Shown: positions 21,801 to 33,805 of the stretch, piece after piece
Layout: each line of letters begins with the position of its first letter
Numbering within the stretch: position 1 is the first letter of the stretch
Assembly: GCA_911728455.2 (NCBI GenBank)
Contig: OU452239.1
Location: forward strand, 3,748,384-3,812,383
Reading direction: 5' to 3'
DNA: 64,000 nt
Source: Marthasterias glacialis
Taxonomy: Eukaryota > Echinodermata > Asteroidea > Forcipulatida > Asteriidae
Notes under the pieces: model-generated
What the model saw: only the letters and a program-made list of their open reading frames with translations
Told to the model about the DNA's origin: nothing
Databases searched by the model: none
Made by a program: the position numbers and the translations under genes

Positions 21801-24745
21801 TGCGTCATTGAAAACAAGGTCAATATTGTGTGCTGTGCTGATGGGCAAAATATTTATTTGTACCTTGTGTTGATCTTTAGGCATGAAAGTCAGTCATATG
21901 AAACTTCAACTTCCGGTTTTGACATGAACTATGGGTCAAATGGGGTCACACTCTGCGAAAGTTGTACAGTATTTCAAGGGCTTGCATATGGTGCAAAAAT
22001 CTCCTGTGTAACTTTTATGATTCCCCAAATATGATTTTTTGAAACATTAAACGTTGGTTTAATATAATGACGTCATCGATGATGTCATAATCCGAAAATA
22101 ATCCAGTTTCATCTACACAGTAATGTCTAAGGCAACAGTAAGTTTCAAGTCTGTATCACGTTTAGTTGATGAATTATGAATTTACTATCTGTGAAATTTC
22201 ATTATCCGTTTCAACCGGAAGTAAGGGTCAAATAGGGTCACATCTTCAACACAATTTTTAGAATGGTTAACGAGCTTTCAGATGAAGTAATGATTATTAA
22301 TGAATTCTGTTTTGTTATTGAAAAATAATCTTTTTGAAAAATAAAATTTCAACTTCCTCTTTCGACCGGAAGTCAAGGTCAAATGGGGTCACAAACTGTG
22401 TAAGATGTGCAGAGTAATTGAAGATCTTTTATATGGTGGAAAGATCTTGTATGTATCATTTACGGTTCTTCAGATATGAATTTTTGAAATATTAAACGTT
22501 GATTTATTGTAATGACGTCATCGATGACGTCATCATCCAGAAAAAACAGTGCAGTTTACTGCACAGTAAAGTTGAAGGTAATAGTAAGTTTCAAGACTGT
22601 ACCTCGTTTAGTTAATGACCTATGAATCTTTTTATGTTAACTTCAACTTCCGGTTTCGACTGGAAGTAAAGGTCAAATGGGGTCATACTTTCTGTAAGAC
22701 ATGTAGACTGGTTAAAGTGTTTGCAGATGAAGTAATGGTTATTACTATAGCCTGTTTTTTATTGAAAAAGGATTTTTTGGAAAAATGACATTTTAACTTC
22801 CGGTTTCGACCGGAAGTCAAGGTCAAATGGGGTCACACACTGTGTAAGATTTGTAGAGTAATCGAAAAGCTTTCATATGGTGCAAAGATCTTGTAGGTAA
22901 CATATACGGTTCTTCAGATATGGATTTTTTAAATATTAAACGTTGATTTAATATAATGACGCAATCAATGACGTCATCTTTTACGGCCGGAAGACATTGT
23001 CAAACTGGTATTATGTCTGTACAAAAGTTTGAGCAGGCTAAACGATCTTCAAACTGACATTTAAATTTTGACAATAAAATGAGCAGTTCTTAAATTATGA
23101 ATTTTTGAAATTTTCAACTTCCTGTTTCGACCGGAAGTCAAGGTCAAATGGGGTCACAAACTGTGTAAGATGTGCAGAGTAATTGAAGAGCTTTTATATG
23201 GTGCAAAGATCTTGTATGTATCATTTACGGTTCTTCAGATATTAATTTTTTAAATATTAAACGTTGATTTAATATAATGACGCAATCAATGACGTCATCT
23301 TTTACGGCCGGAAGACATTGTCAAACTGGTATTATGTTTGTACAAAAGTTTGAGCAGGCTAAACGATCTTCAAACTGACATTTAAATTTCGACAATAAAA
23401 TGAGCAGTTCTTGAATTATGAATTTTTGAAATTTTCAACTTCCTGTTTCGACCGGAAGTCAAGGTCAAATGGGGTCACAAACTGTGTAAGATGTGCAGAG
23501 TAATTGAAGAGCTTTTATATGGTGCAAAGATCTTGTATGTATCATTTACGGTTCTTCAGATATGAATTTTTTAAATATTAAACGTTGATTTATTGTAATG
23601 ACGTCATCAATGACGTCATCATCCAGAAAAGACAATGCAGTTTACTGCACGGTAAAGTTGAAGGTAAAAGTAAGTTTCAAGACTGTACCTCGTTTGGTTA
23701 ATGACATATGAATTTTTTTATACTTAAACTTCAACTTCCGGTTTCAACCGGAAGTCAAGGTCAAATGGGGTCACACTTTCTGTAAAACATGTAGACTGGT
23801 TAAAGTGTTTTCAGATGAAGTAATGGTTATTACTATAGCCTGTTTTTTATTGAAATGAGATTTTTTGGAAAAATGACATTTTAACTTCCGGTTTCGACCG
23901 GAAGTCAAGGTCAAATGGGGTCACACACTGTGTAAGATTTGTAGAGTAATCGAAAAGCTTTCATATGGTGCAAAGATCTTGTATGTAACATATACGGTTC
24001 TTCAGATATGGATTTTTTAAATATTAAACGTTGATTTAATATAATGACGCAATCAATGACGTCATCTTTTACGGCCAGAAGACAATGTCAAACTGGTATT
24101 ATGTCTGTGCAAAAGTTTGAGCAGGCTAAACGATCTTCAAACTGATATTTAAATTTTGACAATATGATAAGCAGTTCTTGAATTATGAATTTTTAAAATT
24201 TTGAACTTCCTGTTTCGACCGGAAGTAAAGGTCAAATGAGGTCAAGTTGTGCATGACATTTGTAGAACTTTACAAGAGGTTTCATGTAGTGGAAGAATCT
24301 TGAGGGTAGCGCTTTTGGTTCTGAAGATATGAATTTTCAAATTATTTAACGTTTATTTAGCGTAATGACGTCATCAATGATGTCATCATTCCAAAAAAGT
24401 TGCGGTTTCGTCTGCTCATCAAGGTCGATGTTCATGACAAGTTTCAAGTTCATACAAGCTTCACTTTTGCTCAAATCTTGCGGAGAAGGTTCATTGAGAA
24501 AGAAGAAGACGCAGAAAAAAAAAAAAAAAACCAGAACAATTACAATAGGTTTTCGGCTCAAAGCCGAACACCTAAAAAACAGAACAATAACAATAGGTTT
24601 TCGGCTGCTGGCCGAACACCTAAAAAAAAAAAAAAAAACTTAACAAGAACAATAGGTTTTCGGCTCAATGCCAAACACCTAAAAAAAAAAAAAAAAAAAC
24701 AACTTAACAATATTAATAGGTTAGGGCTAAGAGCCGAACACCTAA
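15836..24745 (+). mobile_element. Nested array of Helitron-like elements (left array)
   Basis: Five 5' termini of the form CTAGAGATT(G/T)AGAG with the hairpin GAGTTTGT-GN-ACAAACTC and GGTGTTCGGCT start at 15836, 17526, 18809, 20049 and 21741. 3' termini (TTCGGCT..AGCCGAA, CACCTAA) occur at 18808, directly abutting the next start, and stacked at 24575, 24623, 24682 and 24745. Each body holds cores about every 150-300 bp, paired TGACGTCA palindromes and A-rich ends. The units at 17526 and 18809 are near-identical over ~1.24 kb; those at 15836, 20049 and 24751 share a ~1.7-kb layout. No protein-coding content is recognised. Repeated short frames such as MNKDKKVQLN.. are antisense by-products of the repeat. 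Confidence 0.75.
24541..24745 (+). repeat. Four stacked Helitron-like 3' termini
   Basis: Four successive modules of about 55 bp, each AACAATAACAATAGG, then an imperfect TTCGGCT..AGCCGAA hairpin, CACCTAA and an A-run. The arms differ (CTCAAAG, CTGCTGG, CTCAATG, CTAAGAG), so they are separate termini rather than fresh slippage copies. They fit the closing ends of elements opened between 15836 and 21741. Confidence 0.7.
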
Positions 24746-24750
24746 TAAAA

Positions 24751-27700
24751 CTAGACATTGAGAGTTTGTGAACAAACTCACGGTGTTCGGCTGGAACGTA
24801 ATAAAGTGATTGCGTCATTGAAAACAAGGTCAATATTGTATGCTGTGCTGATGGGCAAAATTTTTATTTGTACCTTGTGTTGATCTTTAGGCATGAAGGT
24901 CAGTCATATGAAACTCCAACTTCCGGTTTTGACATGAACTATGGTTCAAATGGGGTCACACTCTTCGATAGTTGTACAGTATTTCAAGGGTTTGCATATG
25001 GAGCAAATATCTCGTGTGTAACTTTTATGATCCCCAAATGATTTTTTTAAACATTAAACGTTGATTTAATATGACTTCATCAATGATGTCATAATCCGAA
25101 AATAATCCAGTTTCATCTACACAGTAATGTCTAAGGCAACAGTAAGTTTCAAGTCTGTATCACGTTCAGTTGAAGAATTATGAATTTACTTTATGTGAAA
25201 TTTCAACATCCGTTTCAACCGGAAGTAAGGGTCAAATGGGGTCACATCTTCAACACAATTTTAGAATTGTTAACGAGCTTTCAGATGAAGTAATGATTAT
25301 TAATGAATTCTGTTTTGTTATTGAAAAATAATCTTTTTGAAAAAAAAAATTCAACTTCCTGTTTCGACCGGAAGTCAAGGTCAAATGGGGTCACAAACTG
25401 TGTAAGATGTGCAGAGTAATTGAAGAGCTTTTATATGGTGCAAAGATCTTGTATGTATCATTTACGGTTCTTCAGATATGAATTTTTGAAATATTAAACG
25501 TTGATTTATTGTAATGACGTCATCAATGACGTCATCATCCAGAAAAGACAATGCAGTTTACTGCACGGTAAAGTTGAAGGTAAAAGTAAGTTTCAAGACT
25601 GTACCTCGTTTGGTGAATGACCTATCAATTTTTTTATACTGAAACTTCAACTTCCGGTTTCAACCGGAAGTCAAGGTCAAATGGGTCACACTTTCTGTAA
25701 AACATGTAGACTGGTTAAAGTGTTTTCAGATGAAGTAATGGTTATTACTATAGCCTGTTTTTTATTGAAATATGATTTTTTGGAAAAATGACATATTAAC
25801 TTCCGGTTTCGACCGGAAGTTAAGGTCAAATGGGGTCACACACTGTAAGATTTGCAGAGTAATCAAAAAGCTTTCATATGGTGCAAAGATCTTGTATGTA
25901 AAATAAACGGTTCTTCAGATATGGATTTTTTTAAATATTAAACGTTGATTTAATATAATGACGCAATCAATGACGTCATCTTTTATGGCCGGAAGACATT
26001 GTCAAACCAGTATTATGTCTGTACAAAAGTTTAAGCAGGCTAACCGATCTTCAAACTGTCATTCAAATTTTGTCAATATGATAAGCAGTTCTTGGGATAT
26101 GAATTTTTGGGATTTTGAACTTCCGGTTTTGACCGGAAGTAAAGGTCAAATGAGGTCAAGTTGTGCACGACATTTAAAGATCATTACCAGAGGTTTCATG
26201 TTGTGGAAGAATCATGTTCGTAGCATGGTTCTCAAGATATGAATTTTCAAATTATTTACGGTTTATTTAACGTTTTGACGTCATCAGTGACGTCATCAAT
26301 CCAAAAAAGTTTCGGTTTCGTCTACTCATTAAGGTTGATGTTCATGAAAAGTTTCAAGTTCTTAGAACATTTACTTTTGCTCAAAATTGCTGGAGAAGGT
26401 TCAGGCAGAAGAATACGAGGAAAAACTAGACATAGAATTTTTGTTTATTACAAAAATACGGTGTTCGGTTGAACGTTACATGATGACGTAGTTCAAAAAC
26501 ATTGAACATAAAAAGATGAATTTGTATACAATGTTTGGTTTTTATAGTTAAACTTGTACCACACTTTGTAACAACTCCCGTTTCTTGACAAATGTTTATG
26601 TTTTTGTTACATTGGCATCAGGTTTTTTGGTTTTATGTCATCAATGACGTCATCAGTCCAAAAAAGTGGTGGTTTTGGTGCGAGACGTTATCACTCAACT
26701 ATTGCGATTTTCCGCTCTGCACATAGCGCTCAATGTTTCTAAAATCTTTATTCACAATAGCGCCCTCTTTCGTTGGACCAAAGAGAGCGCCGTTGGGTAT
26801 TCCCCCAAAAATTCGCGCCGTATGAGTTTTACAAATTTTAAACTTTGATTCATTGTGATTTAATGCCCGATGACGTCATTATGACGTAGTTAGGTCTGTG
26901 GTGTCTTGATACCAAGGTTCACCTATCTGTTGAGTTTCAACGTTCAAATCAATCTCAATCTTGAGTTATTCCGTAGATAAGCTTGAAAGTTGTTTTTTAA
27001 TGAAAAAACACGGAGGCGAACTTTGACCTAGGGTAACGACCCGGAAGTTAAAGTCGTACGATTTTGACGTTAACTTTTCAAATGTTGTCCAAGTCTTTAT
27101 CTATTTGATGCCTAAGTATGAACATCATAGCTTGTATATTCGTTGAGATACAGCAACAAGCAAAATGGTCATTTTTCAACATTAAAAACCTTGTCATGAC
27201 GTCATCAATGACGTCATCATTCCAAAAAAGTGGCGGTTTCATCTACTCACTATTGCCTATGTACACAGTAAGTTGTAAGTTTGTACAAGCTATACTTTTG
27301 TTTAGTCCAAAAAAGTGGTGGTTTTGGTGCAAGACGTTATCATTCAACTATTTTGATTTTCCGCTCTGCACATAGCGCTCAATGTTTCTAAAATCTTTAT
27401 TCCCAATAGCGCCCTCTTTCGTTGGACCAAAGAGAGCGCCGTTGGGTATTCCCCCAAAAATTCGCGCCATTATTATGAGTTTTACAAATTTTAAACTTTG
27501 ATTCATTGTAATTTTATGCCCGATGACGTCATAATGACGTAGTTAGGTCTATGGTGTCTTGATACCAAGGTTCACCTATCTGTTGAGTTTCAACGTTCAA
27601 ATCAATCTCAATCTTTGAGTTATTCCGTAGATAAGCTTGAAATTTTTTTTTTGATGAAAAAAGTTAAGTTTGTACAAGCTTTACTTTTGTTTAAAATTGC

Positions 27701-27918
27701 TGGAGAAGGTTCGCAGGGAAAGAAGAACACGAGGAAAAAAAAAAAAACCAGAACAATAACAATAGTTGTTCGGCTGTTGGCCGAACACCTATAAATAAAA
27801 AAATATATAAAAAAAAAAACAGAACAATAACAATAGTTGTTCGGCTGTTGGCCGAACACCTAAAAATAAAAAAACAGAACAATAACAATAGTTGTTCGGC
27901 TGTTGGCCGAACACCTAA
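24751..27918 (+). mobile_element. Two more nested Helitron-like elements with three stacked 3' ends
   Basis: Starts at 24751 (CTAGACATTGAGAG) and 26426 (CTAGACATAG plus a TTTTTGT..ACAAAAA hairpin and GGTGTTCGG). It ends in three TTCGGCTGTTGGCCGAA hairpins with CACCTA(A) at about 27792, 27863 and 27918. Three ends against two starts leaves one terminus unmatched. Beyond 27918 the sequence becomes unrelated to the arrays. Confidence 0.65.
26660..27650. repeat. ~350-bp direct repeat (26660-27010 and 27303-27650)
   Basis: Two copies of a segment with TGGTTTTGGTGC, a CTCAATGTTTCTAAAATC stretch and an imperfect palindrome, GCGCCCTCTTT..AAAGAGAGCGCC. They differ by a few bases and lie ~645 bp apart within the 26426 element. 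This looks like an internal duplication. Confidence 0.75.
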
Positions 27919-28600
27919 CAAAATAAGTGATAATTTCAAGAGAGGAACGGAGAACTAAAAAATGGCGTGTGCTGCCGGAAGGGCGCCCTCATAAGCAATT
28001 GTATTAGTTACATCAAGTTATAATCAAGAGACTTAATTTAAACGACATTAAAACTTGTTTGCAATAAGAGAATAAACAAATCACAAGTACAGCAGTCGAA
28101 GTGGCATCTTTTAGTTTTAATTTTAATTCTTCATTTATTTACTTTACTTATAACAGTCCGTAGACAGAAAGCTGCATAGTTGGTTAAAAAAATTGGTATC
28201 AAACTATTAGGACATCCGACACATACACACGGTTAACCAAACCTGAATTTCACTACCCATTTGACCCGTCACAAAACTATAGCTCTAATAAGTGACGTGG
28301 TGACATCAATAAAGATATGTAAAATAAATTATTAAAGCAATCTATACATTAAAACCTTAAATAACTTGTATGGATTAATGCAATGTTTTTTATGTTTTTG
28401 CTTTTTAACTATAATACAGTTAAAAAGCAAAAACATTAAAAAACATAACAGCACATTGTGTGCTACTTTAGGAGCTGAAAAATTCAACTATTAAAATTAT
28501 ACTGGATGTTTGGTTTACCAAGAATATTGACATCTATCTAATTGTTTGCGGTACCTGCCGCCAATAATACTGGATTCGAACTGGCCCCTCATTACCGGGC
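27919..28600. other. Non-repeat spacer with a long foldback
   Basis: AT-rich sequence with no convincing ORF. It begins directly after the last stacked 3' end and is the left edge of the host-like segment inside the 32-kb insertion. The only clear structure is the foldback listed separately. Confidence 0.5.
28383..28446. repeat. 28-bp near-perfect foldback hairpin
   Basis: Left arm 28383-28410 (ATGTTTTTTATG.. to ..TTTTTAACT) and right arm 28418-28446 are reverse complements with one extra T. The loop is ATAATAC. It is too AT-rich to call a miRNA precursor on sequence alone; it may be a relic of a foldback element. Confidence 0.7.
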
Positions 28601-28601
28601 G

Positions 28602-28674
28602 TGCTCGGTGGTCTAGTGGTTAAGACATCTGCTCTAGTCATGCGGGAGTCGTGGGTTCGAATCCCACCCGAGTT
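28602..28674 (+). tRNA. tRNA-like sequence, probably SINE head or pseudo-tRNA
   Basis: Pol III A box TGGTCTAGTGG (28609-28619) and B box GGTTCGAATCC (28654-28664). The D stem GTCT/AGAC is perfect, the T arm GTGGG-TTCGAAT-CCCAC is perfect, and the acceptor pairs 5 of 7 (TGCTCGG/CCGAGTT, plus one wobble). The anticodon arm is irregular: a 9-nt loop, or a 7-nt loop with a T-T mismatch that would give AGT. A T7 run follows at 28684-28690. The irregular arm, and a trailing block containing CACTGAGTATACAGTGC, favour a tRNA-derived SINE over a functional tRNA. Confidence 0.5.
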
Positions 28675-29186
28675 GCCTGTGGATTTTTTTCCACATGACT
28701 CGAAAGCACTGAGTATACAGTGCTTACACACATCGGTGAAAGGCAAATTGAAATTTATAAGAATAAATAATATATTCATTCACTGGTTTGGTTCATTTTT
28801 AGACATTAAAATATAATAAATATCTCTAATAAATAGTATTTTTCTCTGGTTTCTTAAGGAAGTATTAAGGAATTACTTAAAATTTTAGCGATGGCAATAT
28901 GAATATATTATTACAAATAATAATGGTAATAATCATAATAAAAATAAAAATGATAATACAAATAATAGTTTTAATACAAATAATAATAATAATAATAATA
29001 ATTAAATATCATTTAATTAATAGCATTTAATGTACATTCAAAAAATAATTATAACAATAATAACACAGCATTTGCAAAAGCGCCTTTGCCGAGTGATACA
29101 AAGCGCGTACAAGAAGAAACTTAATGGATCAGAAACATAGGGTCGACTTCTCGGGATGCACAGATTGGCCTACTCTCTGAGGTTCA
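28675..29186. other. 3' flank of IL-17-like gene; SINE-body-like and AT-rich microsatellite
   Basis: 28681-28760 holds a possible SINE body with CACTGAGTATACAGTG, itself an inverted repeat. 28915-29010 is a degenerate (AAT)n/(AATA)n tract. No coding region is recognised. Confidence 0.4.
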
Positions 29187-32042
29187 TTATGTCTGTGGTG
29201 TCTGTGTGGTGTCTTTGTATTTGCTACGCACACACGCACACGCGACAGGGACCTTTTCCTCACATCTCTTATATCTGTCAAAACAAACAAAATTCTAACT
29301 TAGTTTTTCAAACTCAAACTTTGCATACAACTCGATCCATTAAGAAGTGAACAAAATTAAATGATGGCAACAAAACCAACAAATATACAGTGACCTCTTT
29401 ATTTTTTTATTTTTTTTACTCATATTTTTTTTTTTTTACTTTTTTTAAATACTTTTTGTTTTTACAGATGTGTATAAAAATGGCATTGTCATCTGTGATT
29501 AATAAAGCCCAAAGATTGATCTTATCTGTTTATTTTTAGGTCAAAAAGGATTAATAAAAGCTAGTTAGAATACGGAAGTTTAAACAAGTGAAACCATTAT
29601 TGTAGCTTCTTGTTTAAAGTTTGCTGTTAAGTATACACTGCCATAGAAACCATCATTGTAAATCAATCATGTTTGGGTTGGAATGATAAATCATTAAACA
29701 TTACTTTTAGTCGTTACAAATGGAATGCCGACTCTTTTTTAAATTCCATTAAGGCGTACATTTTTTCTTAAAAATACTTACGTCTGAGTTCCATCTGAGC
29801 TCGTTACCTTGCGTAAAACTGATAAGGTGTAGAGTATAGGGAAGCAACCGCTATCTTCTGAAAAGTTACCTCCCTGTGGTTGAATGCAAGAATGACAATA
29901 GCACTGAGCATACATAATTGTCTTTGGGAGCCTGCAAAAAATGAAATTGAAAAATATAGTAATAGTATTTTTTCATCGAGATGATAAGTCCTCAAATGAT
30001 TTACAATAGTTCAAGAAGCAATAACCGATGAGTCGTCTCCATGGTGCATAATGTACTACAAACCTGATGCCTTGATTGAACACTTTTCAAGGCTTGAATA
30101 GTTTTACTAATGATTAGTTTGGATTGGCTGCAATAAGGATCTCCGTTCTGTATAAAAACAGTAAATAGTAAATTGGATCTCACCTGTTCTCGTCTGTGTG
30201 GTTTACGTTTGTCCATGGACATAATCCCCGCTCGTTCTTATCGCCGAAACCAGCTGACGGTACTTTTTTAGGACATTCTCCCCTGGCATGTTTGTAACTA
30301 GGATTGCAACAGCTTGCAACATCACATACATCGTCATCACCAATGAGGCTCTCGGAAATCTTCAAGCATAAGGGTTGGGAGGGTCCGTTGTTATCGTCAG
30401 CTACGGACCGCTTGTGGCCTCCCGGTGTCTCGCTGTTTGTGGACGGAAGTTGAAGCTCGCGAACCTGGCCGGTAAGGGACGCCGAGTCATTGATAATTGG
30501 GACTATATCCCATGTTGTGGAATCTGTGGTTACACTGGTGCCCTTGCGTTGACTGGACGGTATGACGTAGCAGTCAACCAACAATCCATTCAATAATACA
30601 ACTAGAACTAAAGCAGCAGTTGCCTGAAAAATACACGTAATATTTGGTATGTAAATAGTACAACATAAATCTTAATTGAAAATATAAAGATTACATTTAT
30701 TTGCATAAACTTGAAAATAACATTGCAAGTTTCAAACATTGGAGCAACTGCAAAGGCAAAGTTACTTCAGTATGGGTGAAAACAAATTTAAATTGCCTGC
30801 TCGCTTGTCGTAAAATGAACGATAAAAAGCCATAGTAAGTTGTTATAAAACTCTCCCTTTCACAATGTAGGATCGTTTCGGAAACAATTTGTTTTCATTG
30901 TTTCATTCAAAAGCTTCAGGATAAAAATGTATTAGTAGGCCTGATGTGAAGTGTCAACCACCCCACCCTAATCAATATCTCTCATTTCGTTTTCTCCCGA
31001 AAACTAAACGTATGAACTTTGTGACGGGTGTACAGTCATCTCGACTCAAATCCATCTCGACTCAAAACCACCTCAACGCAAAACCGACTCGACTCAAAAG
31101 CACCTCAACGCAAAACCGACTCGACTCAAATCCATCTCGACTCAAAACCGACTCGACGCATTAGCAATACCAACTCGACGCATCACCAATACCAACTCGA
31201 CGCATCACCAATACCAACTCGACGCATCACCAATACCAACGCACTTATGATTATGATTGATATAATGATGGCGCTGTTCATCTCAGTTCAAAATGTTTTG
31301 TCGTCTATGAAGACGTTGTTACAAATTTCAATATAAATTTTGTAATCGTTATTAACATTACTTCAAATGAACAAATCCGAAATGTCGAGGAAATTTTTGT
31401 GAAATATACCGGTTAAAATTACGCTGACCATGGCTGCCAAAAGCACAATTGTATCATGTGACGTCAGGACATGTCGGATTTGAACGGCTTGGGCAGTGGC
31501 TGAACGCCTAAAAGGCCTATATTCTTCAACCTTGCCACTGTATATGCAGCCATCGGCCGTATCCGTGGCCAAAACTTGATTGGGTCACGGCCTTTATAAT
31601 TTATTGATCTAGGAAAGCAACAGCTCCAGAAAAGACTCGTGGTATAAGATGTTAATGGCGAGCCATTGTCAGCCATTGTCATCCAAGCATTCTGCATGTA
31701 AATGGCAGTACACATGATAATGATAATAAAACGACCAGTACCCCGATAAACACCATTGTATTTTTGGCTTTGACTTGCGTTAAGCGTTGTCTACGCAGCC
31801 AACTGGTTCACCGACCAATCATGCAAGGAATTTACGCAAAACGCAAAGTTATTTTGCCCGTGGCAGACTTTACAGTGTGTGAAGTCAAGTGGGAACTATT
31901 AAACTTTATAGCTGAATCCCTTACGGATTGATTTCTTTACTTTTAACATACGTCATGAAATGTATTCGATGTTATCTAGTCTTATTTAGTATAAAATAGA
32001 TTATAACAGACTTCTGACGACTCTCACCTTACTAAACGCCAT
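29187..32042 (-). CDS. IL-17-family cytokine, four coding exons, 230 aa
   Basis: Exons by splice sites and phase: 32028-32042 (ATG, donor AAG/GTGAGA), 30184-30623 (acceptor TTTTTCAG, donor ACAG/GTGAGA), 29782-29931 (acceptor TTTTTTGCAG, donor GAC/GTAAGT) and 29187-29274 (acceptor TTTTGACAG, stop TAA). Phases match at every join. Exon 1 plus the start of exon 2 gives MAFSKATAALVLVVLLNG, a secretory signal peptide. The IL-17 domain shows LCPWTNVNHTDENRLP (139-154), YAQCYCHSC (159-167), CFPILYTLSVLRK (181-193) and EEKVPVACACV (207-217), where family members usually have VGC.CV. Likely N-glycosylation sites are N146 and N174. IL-17s are secreted dimeric cystine-knot cytokines of epithelial immunity. 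Residues ~25-125 are a poorly conserved, Ser-rich, cysteine-bearing pro-region. No frameshift is seen. The gene lies inside the 32-kb insertion. Confidence 0.9.
31033..31240. repeat. Minisatellite in intron 1 of the IL-17-like gene
   Basis: Two adjoining blocks. The first repeats ~16-bp variants of CTCGACTCAAAACC(A/G)CC. The second has four 22-bp units of AATACCAACTCGACGCATCACC. Both share CTCGAC. It lies wholly in the 1.4-kb first intron. Confidence 0.85.
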
Positions 32043-33299
32043 TATTAGTAGTGACTCTAGCCTTGGGTAGAAACGTGGAACAGCTTGATGTACAAAATGC
32101 AGGGAAATAAACCGATTAGACAAAATATACTTGGATCACTTTGTGGTAACAAAGTCAGCACTGGAATTTGACAAAGACGACAACTTGCAGCAGTTATTAA
32201 GAGAGTTTGTTCAATATTTGACGTTAAATCCCTGCCAGTGAAGTTATATACCGAATGTGGATCCGGCAACAGTATTGATTAATCTTCCAAAAACGATTTG
32301 GAAGACAAGAATGACACAATAAATTTTACATCAGGTAGAAGTTTCACTCAAACAAGGTCCCATCGGAACTCCAATCAAAACAAATTGTAGGAAATGTCAC
32401 CAAATATGTTAGCAAATTGTAATCACTCAATTCAAGCAAGGATGTCAGTCCGAGATTTAAATATAATTTCCCTTAACTTAATATCCGAATCCGGCGGCCA
32501 GCTATTTTTTGTTTATTAATACAAATACACAAATATTGTACTGTCGGATACAAAGTTAGGGAAAATTGGATATAATTATGTGTGCTGAGTGTAAGGTACA
32601 AAAATAGCAACAAATTACATATTAACTCATTTAATCCTGGTTTGTTATATTCTGGTTTTGTTATTGGGAATCGAGATTGTATGGGTGGGGATAAATGCGG
32701 TATATTCTCTTCATTGCCACTAGTGATTATTGAATTGTCTCCCATTTGTATTGTATTTACATGTAGGTTTTGTTTAATACTATTTTTCCTCATAAAGAAA
32801 TTTACTTTGCAATTGTTTTTATTTAACTTCTACATTGTCTGCCATTTGTATTGTATATACATGTAGGTTTTGTGTAATGTTTACCCTCAGAAAGTAAAGT
32901 TTATTTTATAATTGCTTCTATTCAATTATTTTCTTTGCTAGTTATTTAAATGTTCTGGATAATTTCTGGTACGTATTTATTAGTTAATTTATTTATATAT
33001 ATTTTTTCCTTTATTTATTTATTCATTTATTAGTTTATTTTTCATTAAATGTATTTGTATTGAGTGCTTTTTATTGCCTTATTAACATCTCCCTGTAATT
33101 GGCGGTTATTCTGCTGTTTGATGAGATTGATAAAATATAAAATATAAAATATATAGAAGGTTCATTGATCCTACAGAATAGAAAATGACAGAGAAACTTG
33201 AAATCAATAATAAACAACTATTCAGCCGATTCTAACGTGATGTTTTAGATTATATAGATTTCGTCTCCGTTCCGTATAACATTCTTTAATTTAATGTGT
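32043..33299. other. AT-rich intergenic DNA upstream of the IL-17-like gene
   Basis: No gene recognised. A ~37-bp sequence (CCATTTGTATTGTAT.TACATG and following) occurs twice near 32742 and 32838. 32970-33060 is rich in TTTATTTATT. Confidence 0.4.
32243..32250 (-). promoter_or_regulatory. Possible TATA box of the IL-17-like gene
   Basis: GGTATATAAC reads on the minus strand about 200 bp upstream of the start codon. Spacing would allow a ~170-nt 5' UTR. No other promoter evidence was found; a weak call. Confidence 0.3.
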
Positions 33300-33805
33300 A
33301 TCTTGTTTAATTGATGATGACAGACTTTGTAATAATATTGAGATGTATTTTGATAGACATGGATTCAATACTAGAAATGCTGATTCTTTAAATGTTGTTT
33401 TACCTAAACCTAACATGGAATGTTTTAAGCAGTCTCTTATTATTCTGGTGCTATTTTATGGAACAATTTACCTGCTAAGGCCCAGAATGCATCGTCCATT
33501 GGTGGTTTTAAAAACATGTATAAACAAATTAATTTTTAATTTTATTTCAAGCCTCTAATTTTGTTTTTATTATTATTATTATTATTTATTTTTCTAAAAT
33601 GACTTTCGCAAAGTTAACCATGCTTATCTTCTTATTTTTAAAGTATGTTTTTGCTTTTTACTTTCATGAATTCTTTGTTTCTTTTCTATTTTAATTGTTC
33701 TTACTTTTTAAGTCACAGGACCATAATGTAAAACAGCTTTTTAGCTGATTTTTGTATCCTGTTTAAAGATTTTGAAATAAATAAATAAATAAATAAATTT
33801 TCCGT
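33300..33805 (+). pseudogene. Decayed LINE 3' end (CR1/L2/RTE-like ORF2 C-terminus)
   Basis: The frame reads RHGFNTRNADSLNVVLPKPN, the tail typical of non-LTR ORF2 proteins (HxYNTRN..L..P). After a frameshift near 33440 it continues in another frame as YYSGAILWNNLPAKAQNASS, then GGFKNMYK, matching the usual ..G..LWN.LP..I...S...FK.. ending. A 3' UTR and a (AAAT)n tail at 33773-33798 follow. 5'-truncated and frameshifted, so dead. Confidence 0.7.

Noticed and set aside
15980-26200. CRISPR-like array of regularly spaced cores
   Set aside because: Spacers are themselves repeated and of varied length, and the genome is eukaryotic. The spacing comes from transposon core repeats.
30001-30222. Minus-strand frame of 73 aa overlapping the IL-17-like gene as an alternative exon
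   Set aside because: It lies in intron 2; joining it in phase gives an early stop, whereas the 29782-29931 exon continues the IL-17 domain.
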